DNA of 64,000 nt from CAYWRZ01 sp964460845 (GTDB lineage: Bacteria > Bacteroidota > Bacteroidia > Flavobacteriales_D > UBA2798). The notes beneath the pieces were generated by a model. That model was not told the DNA's origin, did not search any database, and saw nothing but the letters and a program-made list of their open reading frames with translations. Shown here in pieces: positions 18,177 through 27,120 of the stretch (position 1 is the first letter of the stretch; each line of letters opens with the position of its first letter). Made by a program: the position numbers and the translations under genes. The stretch is from contig CAYWRZ010000012.1 of the NCBI GenBank assembly GCA_964460845.1, positions 1-64,000 of the forward strand, in the 5' to 3' direction.

Positions 18177-18797
18177 ATGCCAGGTTTAATTGGTAAAAAA
18201 ATCGGAATGACTAGTATTTTTAGTGCCGAGGGTAAAAACATACCATGCACGCTTATAGAAACTGGTCCTTGCGTAGTAACGCAAGTAAGAACGCCCGAAA
18301 AAGACGGGTACACTGCCATTCAATTGGGATTTGGTGAGCGTAAGGAGAAAAACACTTCCGCTGCGCTGAAAGGTCACTTCAAAAAGGCCAACACCACTCC
18401 CAAAACCAAGCTTGTCGAGTTCAACGATTTTGAACAAGATTTTAAGCTGGGCGATGAAATTAAAGTGGAAGCACTCTTTGTGGAAGGTGAATACGTGGAC
18501 GTTACAGGTACTTCCAAAGGAAAAGGTTTTCAAGGTGTGGTAAAGCGCCACAACTTTAGCGGGGTAGGTGGACAGACCCACGGTCAGCACAACCGCCTTC
18601 GCGCCCCCGGTTCTATCGGTGCCTGCTCTTTCCCTTCACGTGTATTTAAAGGTACACGTATGGCGGGACGTACCGGCGGAGACCGTGTAAAGCTTCAGAA
18701 CCTGGAGGTAGTGAAAATACTTGCCGACAAAAATATCCTGGCTATCAAAGGTTCGGTACCAGGCCCGAAAGGATCATTTGTAATTATTGAGAAGTAA
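18177..18797 (+). CDS. rplC: 50S ribosomal protein L3
   Basis: The 206-residue protein starts MPGLIGKKIGMTSIF and has the central loop APGSIGACSFPSRV followed by FKGTRMAGRTGGDRV, which reaches the peptidyl-transferase centre. Where E. coli L3 has the PrmB-methylated Gln after GSIG, this protein has Ala, so that modification cannot occur. Confidence 0.98.
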   Translation: MPGLIGKKIGMTSIFSAEGKNIPCTLIETGPCVVTQVRTPEKDGYTAIQLGFGERKEKNTSAALKGHFKKANTTPKTKLVEFNDFEQDFKLGDEIKVEALFVEGEYVDVTGTSKGKGFQGVVKRHNFSGVGGQTHGQHNRLRAPGSIGACSFPSRVFKGTRMAGRTGGDRVKLQNLEVVKILADKNILAIKGSVPGPKGSFVIIEK

Positions 18798-18803
18798 GGA
18801 GCT

Positions 18804-19433
18804 ATGGAACTGGAAGTATTCAACATAGAGGGTAAAAAAACCAGCAAAAAGGTAAGCCTGAGCGATGAAATATTCGGTATCGTACCCAATGATCACGCAA
18901 TTTACCTGGATGTAAAGCAATTTTTGGCGAACCGTCGTCAGGGTACCAGCAAAGTAAAACAGCGTGCCGAGGTGGCTTACTCTACCCGCAAGCTGAAGCG
19001 TCAGAAAGGTACCGGCGGTGCACGTGCAGGCAGCATCAAAAGCCCCCTTTTCAAACAAGGTGGTAACATCCACGGTCCGCAACCCCGCGACTATGAGTTT
19101 AAACTCAACAAAAAAGTAAAGAAGCTGGCTCGTAAATCAGCGCTTACACATAAAGCGATTGAGAACGGTATTGTGGTGCTGGAAGATTTCAGCCTTGATA
19201 AGCCCCAAACCAAAGCGTTTGCCGCTATCCTCAAGAGCCTTTCGCTCGACAATAAAAAAATACTGGTAGTGCTGCCCGAGGCCAATCAGCATATTTTCCT
19301 CTCTTCACGCAACCTGCAGAAGAGCAAGGTAGTGCCCGCCTCTGAAATCAACACCTACGACATTCTGAATGCCAATCATTTGGTGTTACTCGAAGGAAGC
19401 ATTGCGCAAATTGAAAATACCTTAAACCAATAA
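18804..19433 (+). CDS. rplD: 50S ribosomal protein L4
   Basis: The 209-residue exit-tunnel protein has the extended-loop sequence KQKGTGGARAGSIKSP, which lines the tunnel constriction, and a globular C-terminal part (LEDFSLDKPQTKAF, NTYDILNANHLVLLEG). It starts six bases after rplC. I see no obvious L4-binding leader like that of the E. coli S10 operon. Confidence 0.97.
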   Translation: MELEVFNIEGKKTSKKVSLSDEIFGIVPNDHAIYLDVKQFLANRRQGTSKVKQRAEVAYSTRKLKRQKGTGGARAGSIKSPLFKQGGNIHGPQPRDYEFKLNKKVKKLARKSALTHKAIENGIVVLEDFSLDKPQTKAFAAILKSLSLDNKKILVVLPEANQHIFLSSRNLQKSKVVPASEINTYDILNANHLVLLEGSIAQIENTLNQ

Positions 19434-19437
19434 GGCG

Positions 19438-19734
19438 ATGAGCACTATCCTGATTAAACCGATTATCACCGAGAAGGTGACCGCGCAAGGGGAAAAATAC
19501 AATCGCTACGGTTTTGTAGTAAACCGCAGAGCCAATAAGCTCGAAATCAAAAAAGCGGTGGAGAAACACTATAACGTGAGCGTGAAAAGTGTCAACACCG
19601 TGACTATCGGCGGCGGTAAAGCCGTTACCAAATACACCAACAAAGGTGTGGTAACCGCTCCCAAACCCGTAATTAAGAAAGCTTTCGTTACGTTGGCCGA
19701 AGGTGACGTGATCGATTTATACGGCAACATTTAA
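19438..19734 (+). CDS. rplW: 50S ribosomal protein L23
   Basis: The 98-residue protein at the tunnel exit docks trigger factor and SRP. The start MSTILIKPIITEKVT and block RANKLEIKKAVEKHYNV are typical; the loop between strands (KAVTKYTNKGVV) is short. It is separated from rplD by four bases. Confidence 0.97.
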   Translation: MSTILIKPIITEKVTAQGEKYNRYGFVVNRRANKLEIKKAVEKHYNVSVKSVNTVTIGGGKAVTKYTNKGVVTAPKPVIKKAFVTLAEGDVIDLYGNI

Positions 19735-19745
19735 GAAGAGCAAAG

Positions 19746-20576
19746 ATGGGCGTTAGAAAATTACAACCGACAACCCCGGGTACCCGTCACAAGGTAACCG
19801 CTAACTTTGACAACCTCACTTCTTCGTCGAATAATCCCGAGAAGAGTTTGGTGGTCCGCCAGAAAAAATCAGGTGGCCGTAATAAAAGCGGTAAAATGAC
19901 CATGCGCTACCTCGGTGGCGGTCACAAACAGAAGTATCGTCTTATCGACTTCAAACGTGATAAGCATGGTGTTCCCGGTACCGTAAAGTCTGTGGAATAT
20001 GATCCCAATCGTTCGGCTCGCATTGCACTGGTAGTGTACGCCGATGGCGAAAAGAGATATATTCTTGCTCCGCAGGGTATTCAGGTGGGTCAGTCGATCG
20101 TTTCCGGTCAGGGCGCAGCACCTGAAGTAGGTAACACGCTTTTCCTGAGCGAAATACCCCTCGGAACCATCATCCACAACATTGAGATGAACCCCGGCAG
20201 AGGGGGCATGATTGCCCGCAGCGCCGGTTCTTATGCGCAGCTCAATGCCCGCGACGGTAAGTACGTGATATTGAAGATGCCTTCCGGTGAAACGCGTCTC
20301 GTACTCAGCACTTGTTTGGCTACGGTAGGTGCCGTGTCCAACTCCGAGCACAACCTGGTACGCTCCGGTAAAGCAGGCCGCTCACGCTGGTTGGGTCGCA
20401 GACCCCGTGTGAGAGGTGTAGCGATGAACCCCGTCGATCACCCGATGGGTGGTGGTGAGGGTCGTTCCTCCGGAGGTCACCCGCGCTCCAGAAAAGGTAC
20501 ACCTGCAAAAGGTTACAAGACCAGAGCGCCGAAGAAGCAGTCCAATAAGTTTATCCTCGAAAGAAGAAAGAAATAA
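19746..20576 (+). CDS. rplB: 50S ribosomal protein L2
   Basis: The 276-residue protein is needed for subunit joining and peptidyl transfer. The conserved C-terminal signature HPMGGGEGRSSGGHP includes the His close to the peptidyl-transferase centre (E. coli His229). The N-terminal OB-fold (GGRNKSGKMTMRYLGGGHKQ) and the SH3-like domain are complete. Confidence 0.98.
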   Translation: MGVRKLQPTTPGTRHKVTANFDNLTSSSNNPEKSLVVRQKKSGGRNKSGKMTMRYLGGGHKQKYRLIDFKRDKHGVPGTVKSVEYDPNRSARIALVVYADGEKRYILAPQGIQVGQSIVSGQGAAPEVGNTLFLSEIPLGTIIHNIEMNPGRGGMIARSAGSYAQLNARDGKYVILKMPSGETRLVLSTCLATVGAVSNSEHNLVRSGKAGRSRWLGRRPRVRGVAMNPVDHPMGGGEGRSSGGHPRSRKGTPAKGYKTRAPKKQSNKFILERRKK

Positions 20577-20586
20577 TTAGCCGCGT

Positions 20587-20865
20587 ATGAGCCGTTCATT
20601 AAAAAAACCACCGTTTGTTCATTATAAGCTGAGCCTCCGTGTCGAAGAAGCACAGACAGCCGGTAAGAAAAACGTGATTAAAACCTGGTCAAGGGCTTCC
20701 ACCATTACTCCCGAGTTTGTGGGACTGACCTTTGCTGTACACAACGGAAACAAATTTATCCCGGTGTATGTGACCGAAAACATGGTAGGTCATAAGCTCG
20801 GTGAATTTGCTCCGACCCGTACTTTCCGCGGTCATGCCGGTAATAAAAAAGATAGAAGTAAATAA
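20587..20865 (+). CDS. rpsS: 30S ribosomal protein S19
   Basis: The 92-residue head protein starts MSRSLKKPPFVHYKL and ends in the block GHKLGEFAPTRTFRGH, which contacts S13 and 16S rRNA. It follows rplB by ten bases. Confidence 0.98.
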   Translation: MSRSLKKPPFVHYKLSLRVEEAQTAGKKNVIKTWSRASTITPEFVGLTFAVHNGNKFIPVYVTENMVGHKLGEFAPTRTFRGHAGNKKDRSK

Positions 20866-20882
20866 GCTAATCGTATTCTGAA

Positions 20883-21272
20883 ATGGGTGCCAGAAAGAAA
20901 ATAAGTGCCGAAAAAATCAAGGAAGCACGGAAAAATAAAGGCCTTGCGATTCTGAAGGATTGTCCGACCTCTCCACGCAAAATGCGTTTGGTGGCCGATC
21001 TGATTCGCGGTGTAGATGTCCTCAAAGCGCTGCACGTCCTTCAGCATAACTCCATGCATTCGTCTAGAAACCTGGAAAAAGTGCTCCGCTCGGCTATTGC
21101 CAATTGGGAGAACAAAAACGAAGGTAAAAGCACTGAAAGCCTGGTGGTAAAAGAGGTGTTCGTGGATAGTGCCCGCATGCTGAAAAGACTTCGTCCTGCT
21201 CCGCAGGGAAGAGGTTACCGTGTGCGCAAGCGCTCTAACCACGTGACGATTGTAGTAGATTCTTTGAACTAA
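20883..21272 (+). CDS. rplV: 50S ribosomal protein L22
   Basis: The 129-residue tunnel protein has CPTSPRKMRLVADLIRG early and the beta-hairpin region with RLRPAPQGRGYRVRKRSNHV, which projects into the exit tunnel. The N-terminal extension MGARKKISAEKIKEARK is lineage-typical. Confidence 0.97.
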   Translation: MGARKKISAEKIKEARKNKGLAILKDCPTSPRKMRLVADLIRGVDVLKALHVLQHNSMHSSRNLEKVLRSAIANWENKNEGKSTESLVVKEVFVDSARMLKRLRPAPQGRGYRVRKRSNHVTIVVDSLN

Positions 21273-21289
21273 ATATAACTGAAGACTAA

Positions 21290-22045
21290 ATGGGACAAAA
21301 GACTAACCCTATCGGCAACAGATTAGGCTTCATCCGTGGATGGGACTCCAACTGGTATGGCGGCAGAAACTACGCTGACAAGCTGGTGGAAGACCAAAAA
21401 ATCCGCAAATACCTCACGGTGCGTTTGCGTAAAGCAAGCATCGCGAAAATCGTAATCGAACGCACCCTGAAGCTGATTACGGTGACGATCAATACTGCCC
21501 GCCCCGGTGTGATTATCGGTAAAGGAGGCCAGGAGGTAGATAAGCTCAAAGAAGAGCTGAAAAAACTGACGAAGAAAGAAGTTCAGATCAATATTTTTGA
21601 AATCAAGCGTCCGGAAGTGGATGCCCGTTTGGTGGCCGATGGTATCGCCCGTCAGATCGAGGCACGTATCTCTTACCGCCGCGCGATTAAGATGTCGCTC
21701 GCCAGCGCAATCCGTATGGGCGCCGAAGGTATCAAGATCACCATCTCAGGTCGTCTCAACGGTGCGGAAATTGCCCGTACGGAGACCTTTATGGAAGGTC
21801 GCGTGCCCCTGCACACCCTGCGTGCCGAGATTGACTACGCCCTGGGCGAAGGTCTTACTACCTACGGTTTGCTTGGCATCAAAGTGTGGATTTGCAAAGG
21901 TGAAGTTTATGGCAAACGTGATTTGTCGCCCAATATCGGAATGACTAAAACCTTGGGTGCTGGCTCAGGCTCAGGCCATGGCGGACACAGACCCGGTGTC
22001 GGTGGTGCCGCAGCAGGTAATAAGCCCAGAAGAAAGAGAAAATAA
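21290..22045 (+). CDS. rpsC: 30S ribosomal protein S3 with Gly/Arg-rich tail
   Basis: The 251-residue protein at the mRNA entry has the KH domain motif VIIGKGGQEVDKL and the core GAEGIKITISGRLNGAEIAR. Beyond the usual end near residue 220 it has a Gly/Ser/His-rich stretch that closes in PRRKRK. This disordered tail is longer than in E. coli S3 (233 residues). Confidence 0.97.
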   Translation: MGQKTNPIGNRLGFIRGWDSNWYGGRNYADKLVEDQKIRKYLTVRLRKASIAKIVIERTLKLITVTINTARPGVIIGKGGQEVDKLKEELKKLTKKEVQINIFEIKRPEVDARLVADGIARQIEARISYRRAIKMSLASAIRMGAEGIKITISGRLNGAEIARTETFMEGRVPLHTLRAEIDYALGEGLTTYGLLGIKVWICKGEVYGKRDLSPNIGMTKTLGAGSGSGHGGHRPGVGGAAAGNKPRRKRK

Positions 22046-22066
22046 TAAAGCTATAATCGTTAAGCA

Positions 22067-22501
22067 ATGTTACAACCGAAACGTTCCAAATACCGGAAAG
22101 TACAGAAGGGAAAAGGCAGCCTTGGAGGCAACGCGAAGCGCGGCAGTCAGATCGCCTTTGGTTCTTTCGCCCTGAAATCGGTCGATGGGGCACTCGTTAC
22201 TTCCCGCCAGATTGAAGCAGCTCGTATCGCACTGACCCGCTTCATGAAAAGAGAAGGTAAAGTGTGGATCCGGATTTTTCCCGATAAGCCTATCACGAAG
22301 AAGCCCCTCGAAGTACGTATGGGTAAAGGTAAAGGTAGCGTGGAATATTATGCTGCTGTAGTGAAGCCGGGCCGTATTCTTTTTGAAGCGGAAGGAGTAA
22401 GTGTAGAAGTGGCTAAAGAAGCGCTGCGTTTGGCAGCTCAAAAGCTCCCTGTGCGCACCCGATTTGTAATTCGCAACGATTACGACCAAGCCACCCTTTA
22501 A
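22067..22501 (+). CDS. rplP: 50S ribosomal protein L16
   Basis: The 144-residue protein near the A-site tRNA starts MLQPKRSKYRKVQKGKG. Core blocks are RKPLEVRMGKGKG-like (here KKPLEVRMGKGKGSVEYY) and AAQKLPVRTRFV. Complete. Confidence 0.97.
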   Translation: MLQPKRSKYRKVQKGKGSLGGNAKRGSQIAFGSFALKSVDGALVTSRQIEAARIALTRFMKREGKVWIRIFPDKPITKKPLEVRMGKGKGSVEYYAAVVKPGRILFEAEGVSVEVAKEALRLAAQKLPVRTRFVIRNDYDQATL

Positions 22502-22512
22502 TATTGTTAGCG

Positions 22513-22716
22513 ATGAAAGCGAAAGAAATAAAAGACCTGAACCTCGAAGAGCTTCAGGAAAAAATCCGGGAAAAGAGCGCGGATCTGGTGAAAATGAAAA
22601 TTAATCATGCCATCGCCCCTGTAGAGAATCCTATGCTGATCCGCTCCGCCAGGAGAACAGTTGCCCGCCTGAAAACCGAACTCAAGCAAAGGGAATTAAA
22701 GGCATCTAACAAGTAA
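22513..22716 (+). CDS. rpmC: 50S ribosomal protein L29
   Basis: The 67-residue two-helix protein lies at the tunnel exit. ATG 22513 (MKAKEIKDLNLEELQEKI) is the family start; the frame has a TTG three codons earlier. The second helix reads RSARRTVARLKTELKQRE. Confidence 0.95.
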   Translation: MKAKEIKDLNLEELQEKIREKSADLVKMKINHAIAPVENPMLIRSARRTVARLKTELKQRELKASNK

Positions 22717-22727
22717 TATTATTTACA

Positions 22728-22985
22728 ATGGCAGAGAGAGCATTACGCAAAGAAAGAGTAGGGGTAGTAACCAGCCACAAAATGGATAAATCCGTAGTGG
22801 TATCGGTAGAACGTAAGGTGAAGCACCCTAAGTATGGTAAGTTTATTAAGCGTACCAAAAAGTTCGTCGCTCACGATGAAAAAAATGAGTGTAACACCGG
22901 CGATACTGTAAAAATTATGGAGACTCGTCCGCTGAGCAAAACCAAATGCTGGAGATTAGTCGAAATTATTGAACGAGCAAAATAA
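22728..22985 (+). CDS. rpsQ: 30S ribosomal protein S17
   Basis: The 85-residue OB-fold protein has GVVTSHKMDKSVVVSVERK followed by HPKYGKFIKRTKKFVAHDE and the end METRPLSKTKCWRLVEI. The strand pattern and length are normal. Confidence 0.97.
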   Translation: MAERALRKERVGVVTSHKMDKSVVVSVERKVKHPKYGKFIKRTKKFVAHDEKNECNTGDTVKIMETRPLSKTKCWRLVEIIERAK

Positions 22986-22994
22986 GTTTGAGCA

Positions 22995-23363
22995 ATGATA
23001 CAACAGGAATCAAGAATGGCTGTAGCCGATAACAGCGGAGCGAAAGAAGTACTTTGCATCCGTGTCCTCGGCGGAACCGGAAGGAGATATGCATCCATAG
23101 GCGACAAGGTCATCGTGTCCGTAAAAGATGCCCTGCCCTCCGGCAACGTCAAAAAAGGACAGGTATCTACGGCGGTAGTGGTAAGAACCCGTAAAGAAGT
23201 GAGAAGACAAGACGGTTCTTACATCCGTTTCGACGACAATGCCGTCGTGTTGCTCAATGCTCAGGGTGAAATGCGTGGAACCCGTATCTTCGGACCCGTA
23301 GCCAGAGAATTAAGAGAAAAACAGTATATGAAAATCGTTTCGCTTGCACCCGAGGTGCTTTAA
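22995..23363 (+). CDS. rplN: 50S ribosomal protein L14
   Basis: The 122-residue protein starts MIQQESRMAVADNSGAKEV and contains FDDNAVVLLNAQGEMRGTRI and GPVARELREK, the standard L14 sequence at the subunit interface. Confidence 0.98.
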   Translation: MIQQESRMAVADNSGAKEVLCIRVLGGTGRRYASIGDKVIVSVKDALPSGNVKKGQVSTAVVVRTRKEVRRQDGSYIRFDDNAVVLLNAQGEMRGTRIFGPVARELREKQYMKIVSLAPEVL

Positions 23364-23384
23364 GGAAACGGCAATATCAGCGAT

Positions 23385-23699
23385 ATGCAAAAGAAGCTAC
23401 ATATCAAAAAAGGCAGCACGGTAAAAGTGATTTCCGGCGAAGCCAAAGGGCAGGAAGGAAAAGTTATTTCCATCAACCGCACCACTCTTCGTGTAGTGGT
23501 TGAAGGAGTGAAACTGGTAAAACGCCACACCAAGCCCAACGCGAAAAACCCTCAGGGCGGTATCGTCGAAAAAGAAGCCGGTATTCACATTTCCAATCTG
23601 ATGGTGGTAGTCGGCGGACAGCCCACCCGCATCGGGCGCCGTGAAGAAAAAGGTCAATTGGTCAGATATTCTAAGAAATCAGGGGAGGTCATCAAATGA
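23385..23699 (+). CDS. rplX: 50S ribosomal protein L24
   Basis: The 104-residue assembly-initiator protein carries the KOW motif KVISGEAKGQEGKVISI and the block NPQGGIVEKEAGIHISNLMVV. Its end overlaps the start of rplE by four bases (ATGA), the only overlap in this run, so the two are probably translationally coupled. Confidence 0.97.
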   Translation: MQKKLHIKKGSTVKVISGEAKGQEGKVISINRTTLRVVVEGVKLVKRHTKPNAKNPQGGIVEKEAGIHISNLMVVVGGQPTRIGRREEKGQLVRYSKKSGEVIK

Positions 23700-24250
23700 G
23701 CTACGCACCCAGACTGAAAGCGAAATACAAGGAGGACGTTGCGCCTGCTTTACAAAAGCAGTTCAACTACAAAAGTGCCATGCAGGTTCCCCGCCTTACA
23801 AAAATATGCATCAACCAGGGGCTCGGCGATGCCGTGGCCGATAAAAAACTGGTCGAATCGGCTATCAAAGAGCTTACTACCATCACCGGTCAGAAAGCGG
23901 TAGCTACCTATTCACGGAAAGACATTTCTAACTTTAAGTTGCGTAAAGGAATGCCAATCGGTGCACGTGTTACCCTGCGCGGCGATCTGATGTACGAATT
24001 TCTCGACCGCCTCATTTCCGTGGCGCTGCCCCGTACCCGCGACTTCCGTGGCGTAAATGCCAAAGGCTTCGACGGTAAAGGCAACTACACCATGGGCGTA
24101 AAAGAGCATATCATCTTCCCGGAAATCGACATCGACAAGGTGAACAAGATTCTCGGTATGGACATTACTTTTGTAACCACCGCGACTACCAACGAGGAAG
24201 CCCATTCCCTGCTGAAAGAGTTCGGTTTTCCTTTTACCAAAAAAAATTAA
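23696..24250 (+). CDS. rplE: 50S ribosomal protein L5
   Basis: The 184-residue 5S rRNA-binding protein has VPRLTKICINQGLGDA, KLRKGMPIGARVTLRG and DFRGVNAKGFDGKGNYTMGV. Complete. It overlaps rplX by ATGA. Confidence 0.97.
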   Translation: MSYAPRLKAKYKEDVAPALQKQFNYKSAMQVPRLTKICINQGLGDAVADKKLVESAIKELTTITGQKAVATYSRKDISNFKLRKGMPIGARVTLRGDLMYEFLDRLISVALPRTRDFRGVNAKGFDGKGNYTMGVKEHIIFPEIDIDKVNKILGMDITFVTTATTNEEAHSLLKEFGFPFTKKN

Positions 24251-24256
24251 TAGAGC

Positions 24257-24526
24257 ATGGCAAAAGAATCAATGAAAGCACGCGACAGAAAACGTGCGAA
24301 ATTAGTGGCCAAGTACGCAGATAAGAGAGAAGCGCTGAAAAAAGCAGGTGATTGGGACGCTTTGCAGAAACTTCCCAAAAACTCTTCTTACATTCGCGTC
24401 CGCAACCGCTGTCAGCTCACCGGTCGCCCCCGTGGTTATATGCGCCAATTCGGTATTTCACGCGTTACTTTCCGTGAAATGGCCCTGGCGGGACTTATCC
24501 CGGGTGTTACAAAAGCAAGTTGGTAA
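24257..24526 (+). CDS. rpsN: 30S ribosomal protein S14 (zinc-free long form)
   Basis: The 89-residue protein has the long E. coli-type layout and lacks the two CxxC pairs of the short zinc form. It ends in RNRCQLTGRPRGYMRQFGIS and TFREMALAGLIPGVTKASW. Confidence 0.97.
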   Translation: MAKESMKARDRKRAKLVAKYADKREALKKAGDWDALQKLPKNSSYIRVRNRCQLTGRPRGYMRQFGISRVTFREMALAGLIPGVTKASW

Positions 24527-24555
24527 TCAAACGATAAAGAAGAAATTGAGTTATT

Positions 24556-24954
24556 ATGGTAACTGATCCTATAGCCGACTACCTGACCCGCGTTCGTAAC
24601 GCGATTAAGGCCAATCACAGGGTGGTGGAAATCCCGGCGTCTAACCTGAAAAAGGAGATCACTAAAATCCTTTTTGAGAAAGGATACATCCTGAATTATA
24701 AATTTGAAGACGACGACAAGCAAGGGCGTATCAAAATCGCGTTGAAGTACCATCCCCTGACCAAGGTGTCTGCCATCCGTAAGCTGGATCGCATCAGCCG
24801 TCCCGGTCTCCGTCGGTACATCGGTTCGGATGAGATGCCCCGCGTACTCAACGGTCTCGGTATTGCCATCATCTCTACTTCCAAAGGTGTGATGACCGAC
24901 AAAGAGGCCCGCAAAGAAAATGTAGGCGGCGAAGTGCTCTGCTATGTGTATTAA
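24556..24954 (+). CDS. rpsH: 30S ribosomal protein S8
   Basis: The 132-residue protein starts MVTDPIADYLTRVRNAIKA and ends GLGIAIISTSKGVMTDKEA then GGEVLCYVY, the S8 signature. It is the translational repressor of the spc operon in E. coli; no target hairpin was recognised here. Confidence 0.97.
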   Translation: MVTDPIADYLTRVRNAIKANHRVVEIPASNLKKEITKILFEKGYILNYKFEDDDKQGRIKIALKYHPLTKVSAIRKLDRISRPGLRRYIGSDEMPRVLNGLGIAIISTSKGVMTDKEARKENVGGEVLCYVY

Positions 24955-24960
24955 TTGAAT

Positions 24961-24967
24961 AAAGGAG
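24961..24967 (+). promoter_or_regulatory. Canonical Shine-Dalgarno before rplF
   Basis: AAAGGAG lies eight bases before the rplF ATG (24976). It stands out because nearly all other genes in this operon have AT-rich, SD-free upstream sequence. Confidence 0.6.
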
Positions 24968-24975
24968 ATTAGACA

Positions 24976-25533
24976 ATGTCACGTATAGGTAAAGCCCCGG
25001 TTGAAGTTCCCGAAAAAGTGGAAGTTAAACTGGACGGAACAGTTCTGAAAGTAAAAGGTCCGAAAGGAGAACTTACTCAGGAAATTAATCCGGCAATCAC
25101 CCTTGAGTTTGAAGACAATAAAATTGTATTCACCCGCAAGAACGACGAGAAGCAAAACCGTGCCCTTCACGGCTTGTATCGCGCACTCGTACAGAATATG
25201 ATAGTAGGCGTGTCGCAAGGCTACAAAATTGAGCAGGAGCTCGTAGGTGTAGGTTACCGCGCCACAGCCACTGGTCAGCAGCTCGAACTGTCACTCGGGT
25301 TCTCCCACAACGTGGTGTTTGAACTTCCCACCGAAGTGAAAGTGGCTACCGTAACCGAAAAAGGACAGCCTCCCCGCATCATTCTTGAGTCGCACGACAA
25401 GCAGCTCATCGGTGTGGTAGCGGCCAAAATTCGCTCCATGCGTAAGCCTGAGCCTTACAAAGGAAAAGGTATTCGCTTTGTAAATGAAGTAGTAAGACGT
25501 AAAGCCGGAAAATCGGCCGGTGCTAAAAAATAA
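24976..25533 (+). CDS. rplF: 50S ribosomal protein L6
   Basis: The 185-residue protein has two repeated L6 domains, with the C-terminal signature KPEPYKGKGIRFVNEVVRRK. The start MSRIGKAPVEVPEKVEV is standard. An unusually good SD (24961-24967) precedes it. Confidence 0.97.
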   Translation: MSRIGKAPVEVPEKVEVKLDGTVLKVKGPKGELTQEINPAITLEFEDNKIVFTRKNDEKQNRALHGLYRALVQNMIVGVSQGYKIEQELVGVGYRATATGQQLELSLGFSHNVVFELPTEVKVATVTEKGQPPRIILESHDKQLIGVVAAKIRSMRKPEPYKGKGIRFVNEVVRRKAGKSAGAKK

Positions 25534-25545
25534 TGTAGTGTAGCT

Positions 25546-25899
25546 ATGGCAACCAAAAAAGAACTACGCAGAAGTAAAATCAAAAAGAGTATCCGCAAAA
25601 ATGTGAGCGGTACCGCTGAGCGTCCCCGGCTGTCGGTGTTCCGCAGCAACAAGCAGATTTATGCCCAGATCATCGACGATGTGAACGGAAATACGCTTGC
25701 GTCTGCCGGCTCACTCAAAAACGAAGGTGCCCAAAAGGTGAATAAAATCGACCAGGCCCGTCAGATAGGTAAAGAAATTGCCGAGAAAGCGATTCAGGCC
25801 GGTGTACAGTCGGTAGTATTCGACCGTAACGGCTACCTCTATCACGGACGTGTGAAGTCACTCGCCGACGCAGCAAGAGAAAACGGATTGAAATTCTAA
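25546..25899 (+). CDS. rplR: 50S ribosomal protein L18
   Basis: The 117-residue 5S rRNA-binding protein has RPRLSVFRSNKQIYAQIID and ends VFDRNGYLYHGRVKSLADAA. Complete, and in standard position between rplF and rpsE. Confidence 0.97.
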   Translation: MATKKELRRSKIKKSIRKNVSGTAERPRLSVFRSNKQIYAQIIDDVNGNTLASAGSLKNEGAQKVNKIDQARQIGKEIAEKAIQAGVQSVVFDRNGYLYHGRVKSLADAARENGLKF

Positions 25900-25920
25900 G
25901 CATAAGACATACCATATAAT

Positions 25921-26439
25921 ATGGCTAAAGAAAGTGTAAAAAGAGTAAAGGCTACCGACATCGAACTGAAAGACCGTCTCGTGGCCGTGAACCGCGTAAC
26001 CAAGGTAACCAAAGGAGGCCGTACGTTCAGCTTCTCGGCTATCGTGGTAGTGGGTAACGAAAACGGCGTGGTAGGACATGGCCTCGGCAAAGCCAAGGAA
26101 GTGGCTGAATCCATTTCCAAAGGTATCGACGATGCCAAGAAAAACCTGATTAAGGTGCCCATCGTACGCGGTACGGTGCCCCACCCTCAGGAAGGTCGTT
26201 TCGGCGGTGCCCGTGTATTCCTCAAGCCTGCTTCAAGCGGTACCGGTGTAATTGCCGGTGGTGCGATGCGCGCCGTGCTGGAGAGCGTGGGTGTGACCGA
26301 TGTACTGGCCAAATGTCAGGGCTCGTCGAACCCCCACAACGTGGTGAAAGCGACTCTTGATGCCCTCGTGCAAATGCGCGATGCCTACACTGTGGCACAA
26401 AGCAGAGGCATTTCTTTAGACAAGGTGTTTAACGGATAA
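25921..26439 (+). CDS. rpsE: 30S ribosomal protein S5
   Basis: The 172-residue protein has FSFSAIVVVGNENGVVGHGL and, in the C-terminal domain, PASSGTGVIAGGAMRAVLES and GSSNPHNVVKATLDAL. It takes part in decoding fidelity and mRNA unwinding. Confidence 0.97.
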   Translation: MAKESVKRVKATDIELKDRLVAVNRVTKVTKGGRTFSFSAIVVVGNENGVVGHGLGKAKEVAESISKGIDDAKKNLIKVPIVRGTVPHPQEGRFGGARVFLKPASSGTGVIAGGAMRAVLESVGVTDVLAKCQGSSNPHNVVKATLDALVQMRDAYTVAQSRGISLDKVFNG

Positions 26440-26451
26440 TACGTTCCCCCA

Positions 26452-26634
26452 ATGGCCAAGATTAAAATTACCCAGGTGAAAAGCGCGATACACCGTCCAA
26501 AAAATCAAAAGGACACCCTTAAAGCGCTCGGTATTGCTAAGCTTCACCAAAGCGTGGAAAAAGAAGTCACTCCTCAGATAAAAGGAATGGTGGCTCGTGT
26601 GCAACACCTGATCGAAGTAACTGAACTGAATTAA
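26452..26634 (+). CDS. rpmD: 50S ribosomal protein L30
   Basis: The 60-residue ferredoxin-like protein reads MAKIKITQVKSAIHRPKNQK then TLKALGIAKLHQSVEKE, as expected for L30. Complete. Confidence 0.95.
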   Translation: MAKIKITQVKSAIHRPKNQKDTLKALGIAKLHQSVEKEVTPQIKGMVARVQHLIEVTELN

Positions 26635-26655
26635 TAGGCAATAACCTGCACAATA

Positions 26656-27102
26656 ATGAAACTGAATAACCTGAAACCCGCAAAAGGATCCGTAAAGGAA
26701 AACAAGCGTCTGGGCCGTGGCCAGGGATCGGGCCGTGGTGGAACTTCCACACGCGGTCACAAAGGGGACAAATCCCGCTCGGGTCATAAAACCAAAATTG
26801 GTTTTGAAGGTGGACAAATGCCACTCCAACGCCGGATACCCAAGTTCGGTTTTAAAAACATTAACCGTGTTGCTTACAAAGGGATAAACCTTGATAGCCT
26901 TCAGGAACTTGCTGAAAAGCACAGCCTCTCGGAAATTACTCCCGAAATCCTGATAGCTAACGGTCTGCTCGGTAAAAACGACCTGCTCAAAGTGCTCGGC
27001 CGCGGCGAACTTAAATCGAAAGTGAAAGTTTCGGCTCACGCATTTTCCGCTACAGCTAAATCCGCTATCGAAGCACAAGGCGGAGAAACCGTTATACTGT
27101 AA
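26656..27102 (+). CDS. rplO: 50S ribosomal protein L15
   Basis: The 148-residue protein has a basic Gly-rich N-terminus (RLGRGQGSGRGGTSTRGHKG), then GFEGGQMPLQRRIPKFGF, and a globular C-terminus (KVSAHAFSATAKSAIEAQGG). It directly precedes secY, the usual place. Confidence 0.97.
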   Translation: MKLNNLKPAKGSVKENKRLGRGQGSGRGGTSTRGHKGDKSRSGHKTKIGFEGGQMPLQRRIPKFGFKNINRVAYKGINLDSLQELAEKHSLSEITPEILIANGLLGKNDLLKVLGRGELKSKVKVSAHAFSATAKSAIEAQGGETVIL

Positions 27103-27120
27103 TACATCGCTTACAACCGC

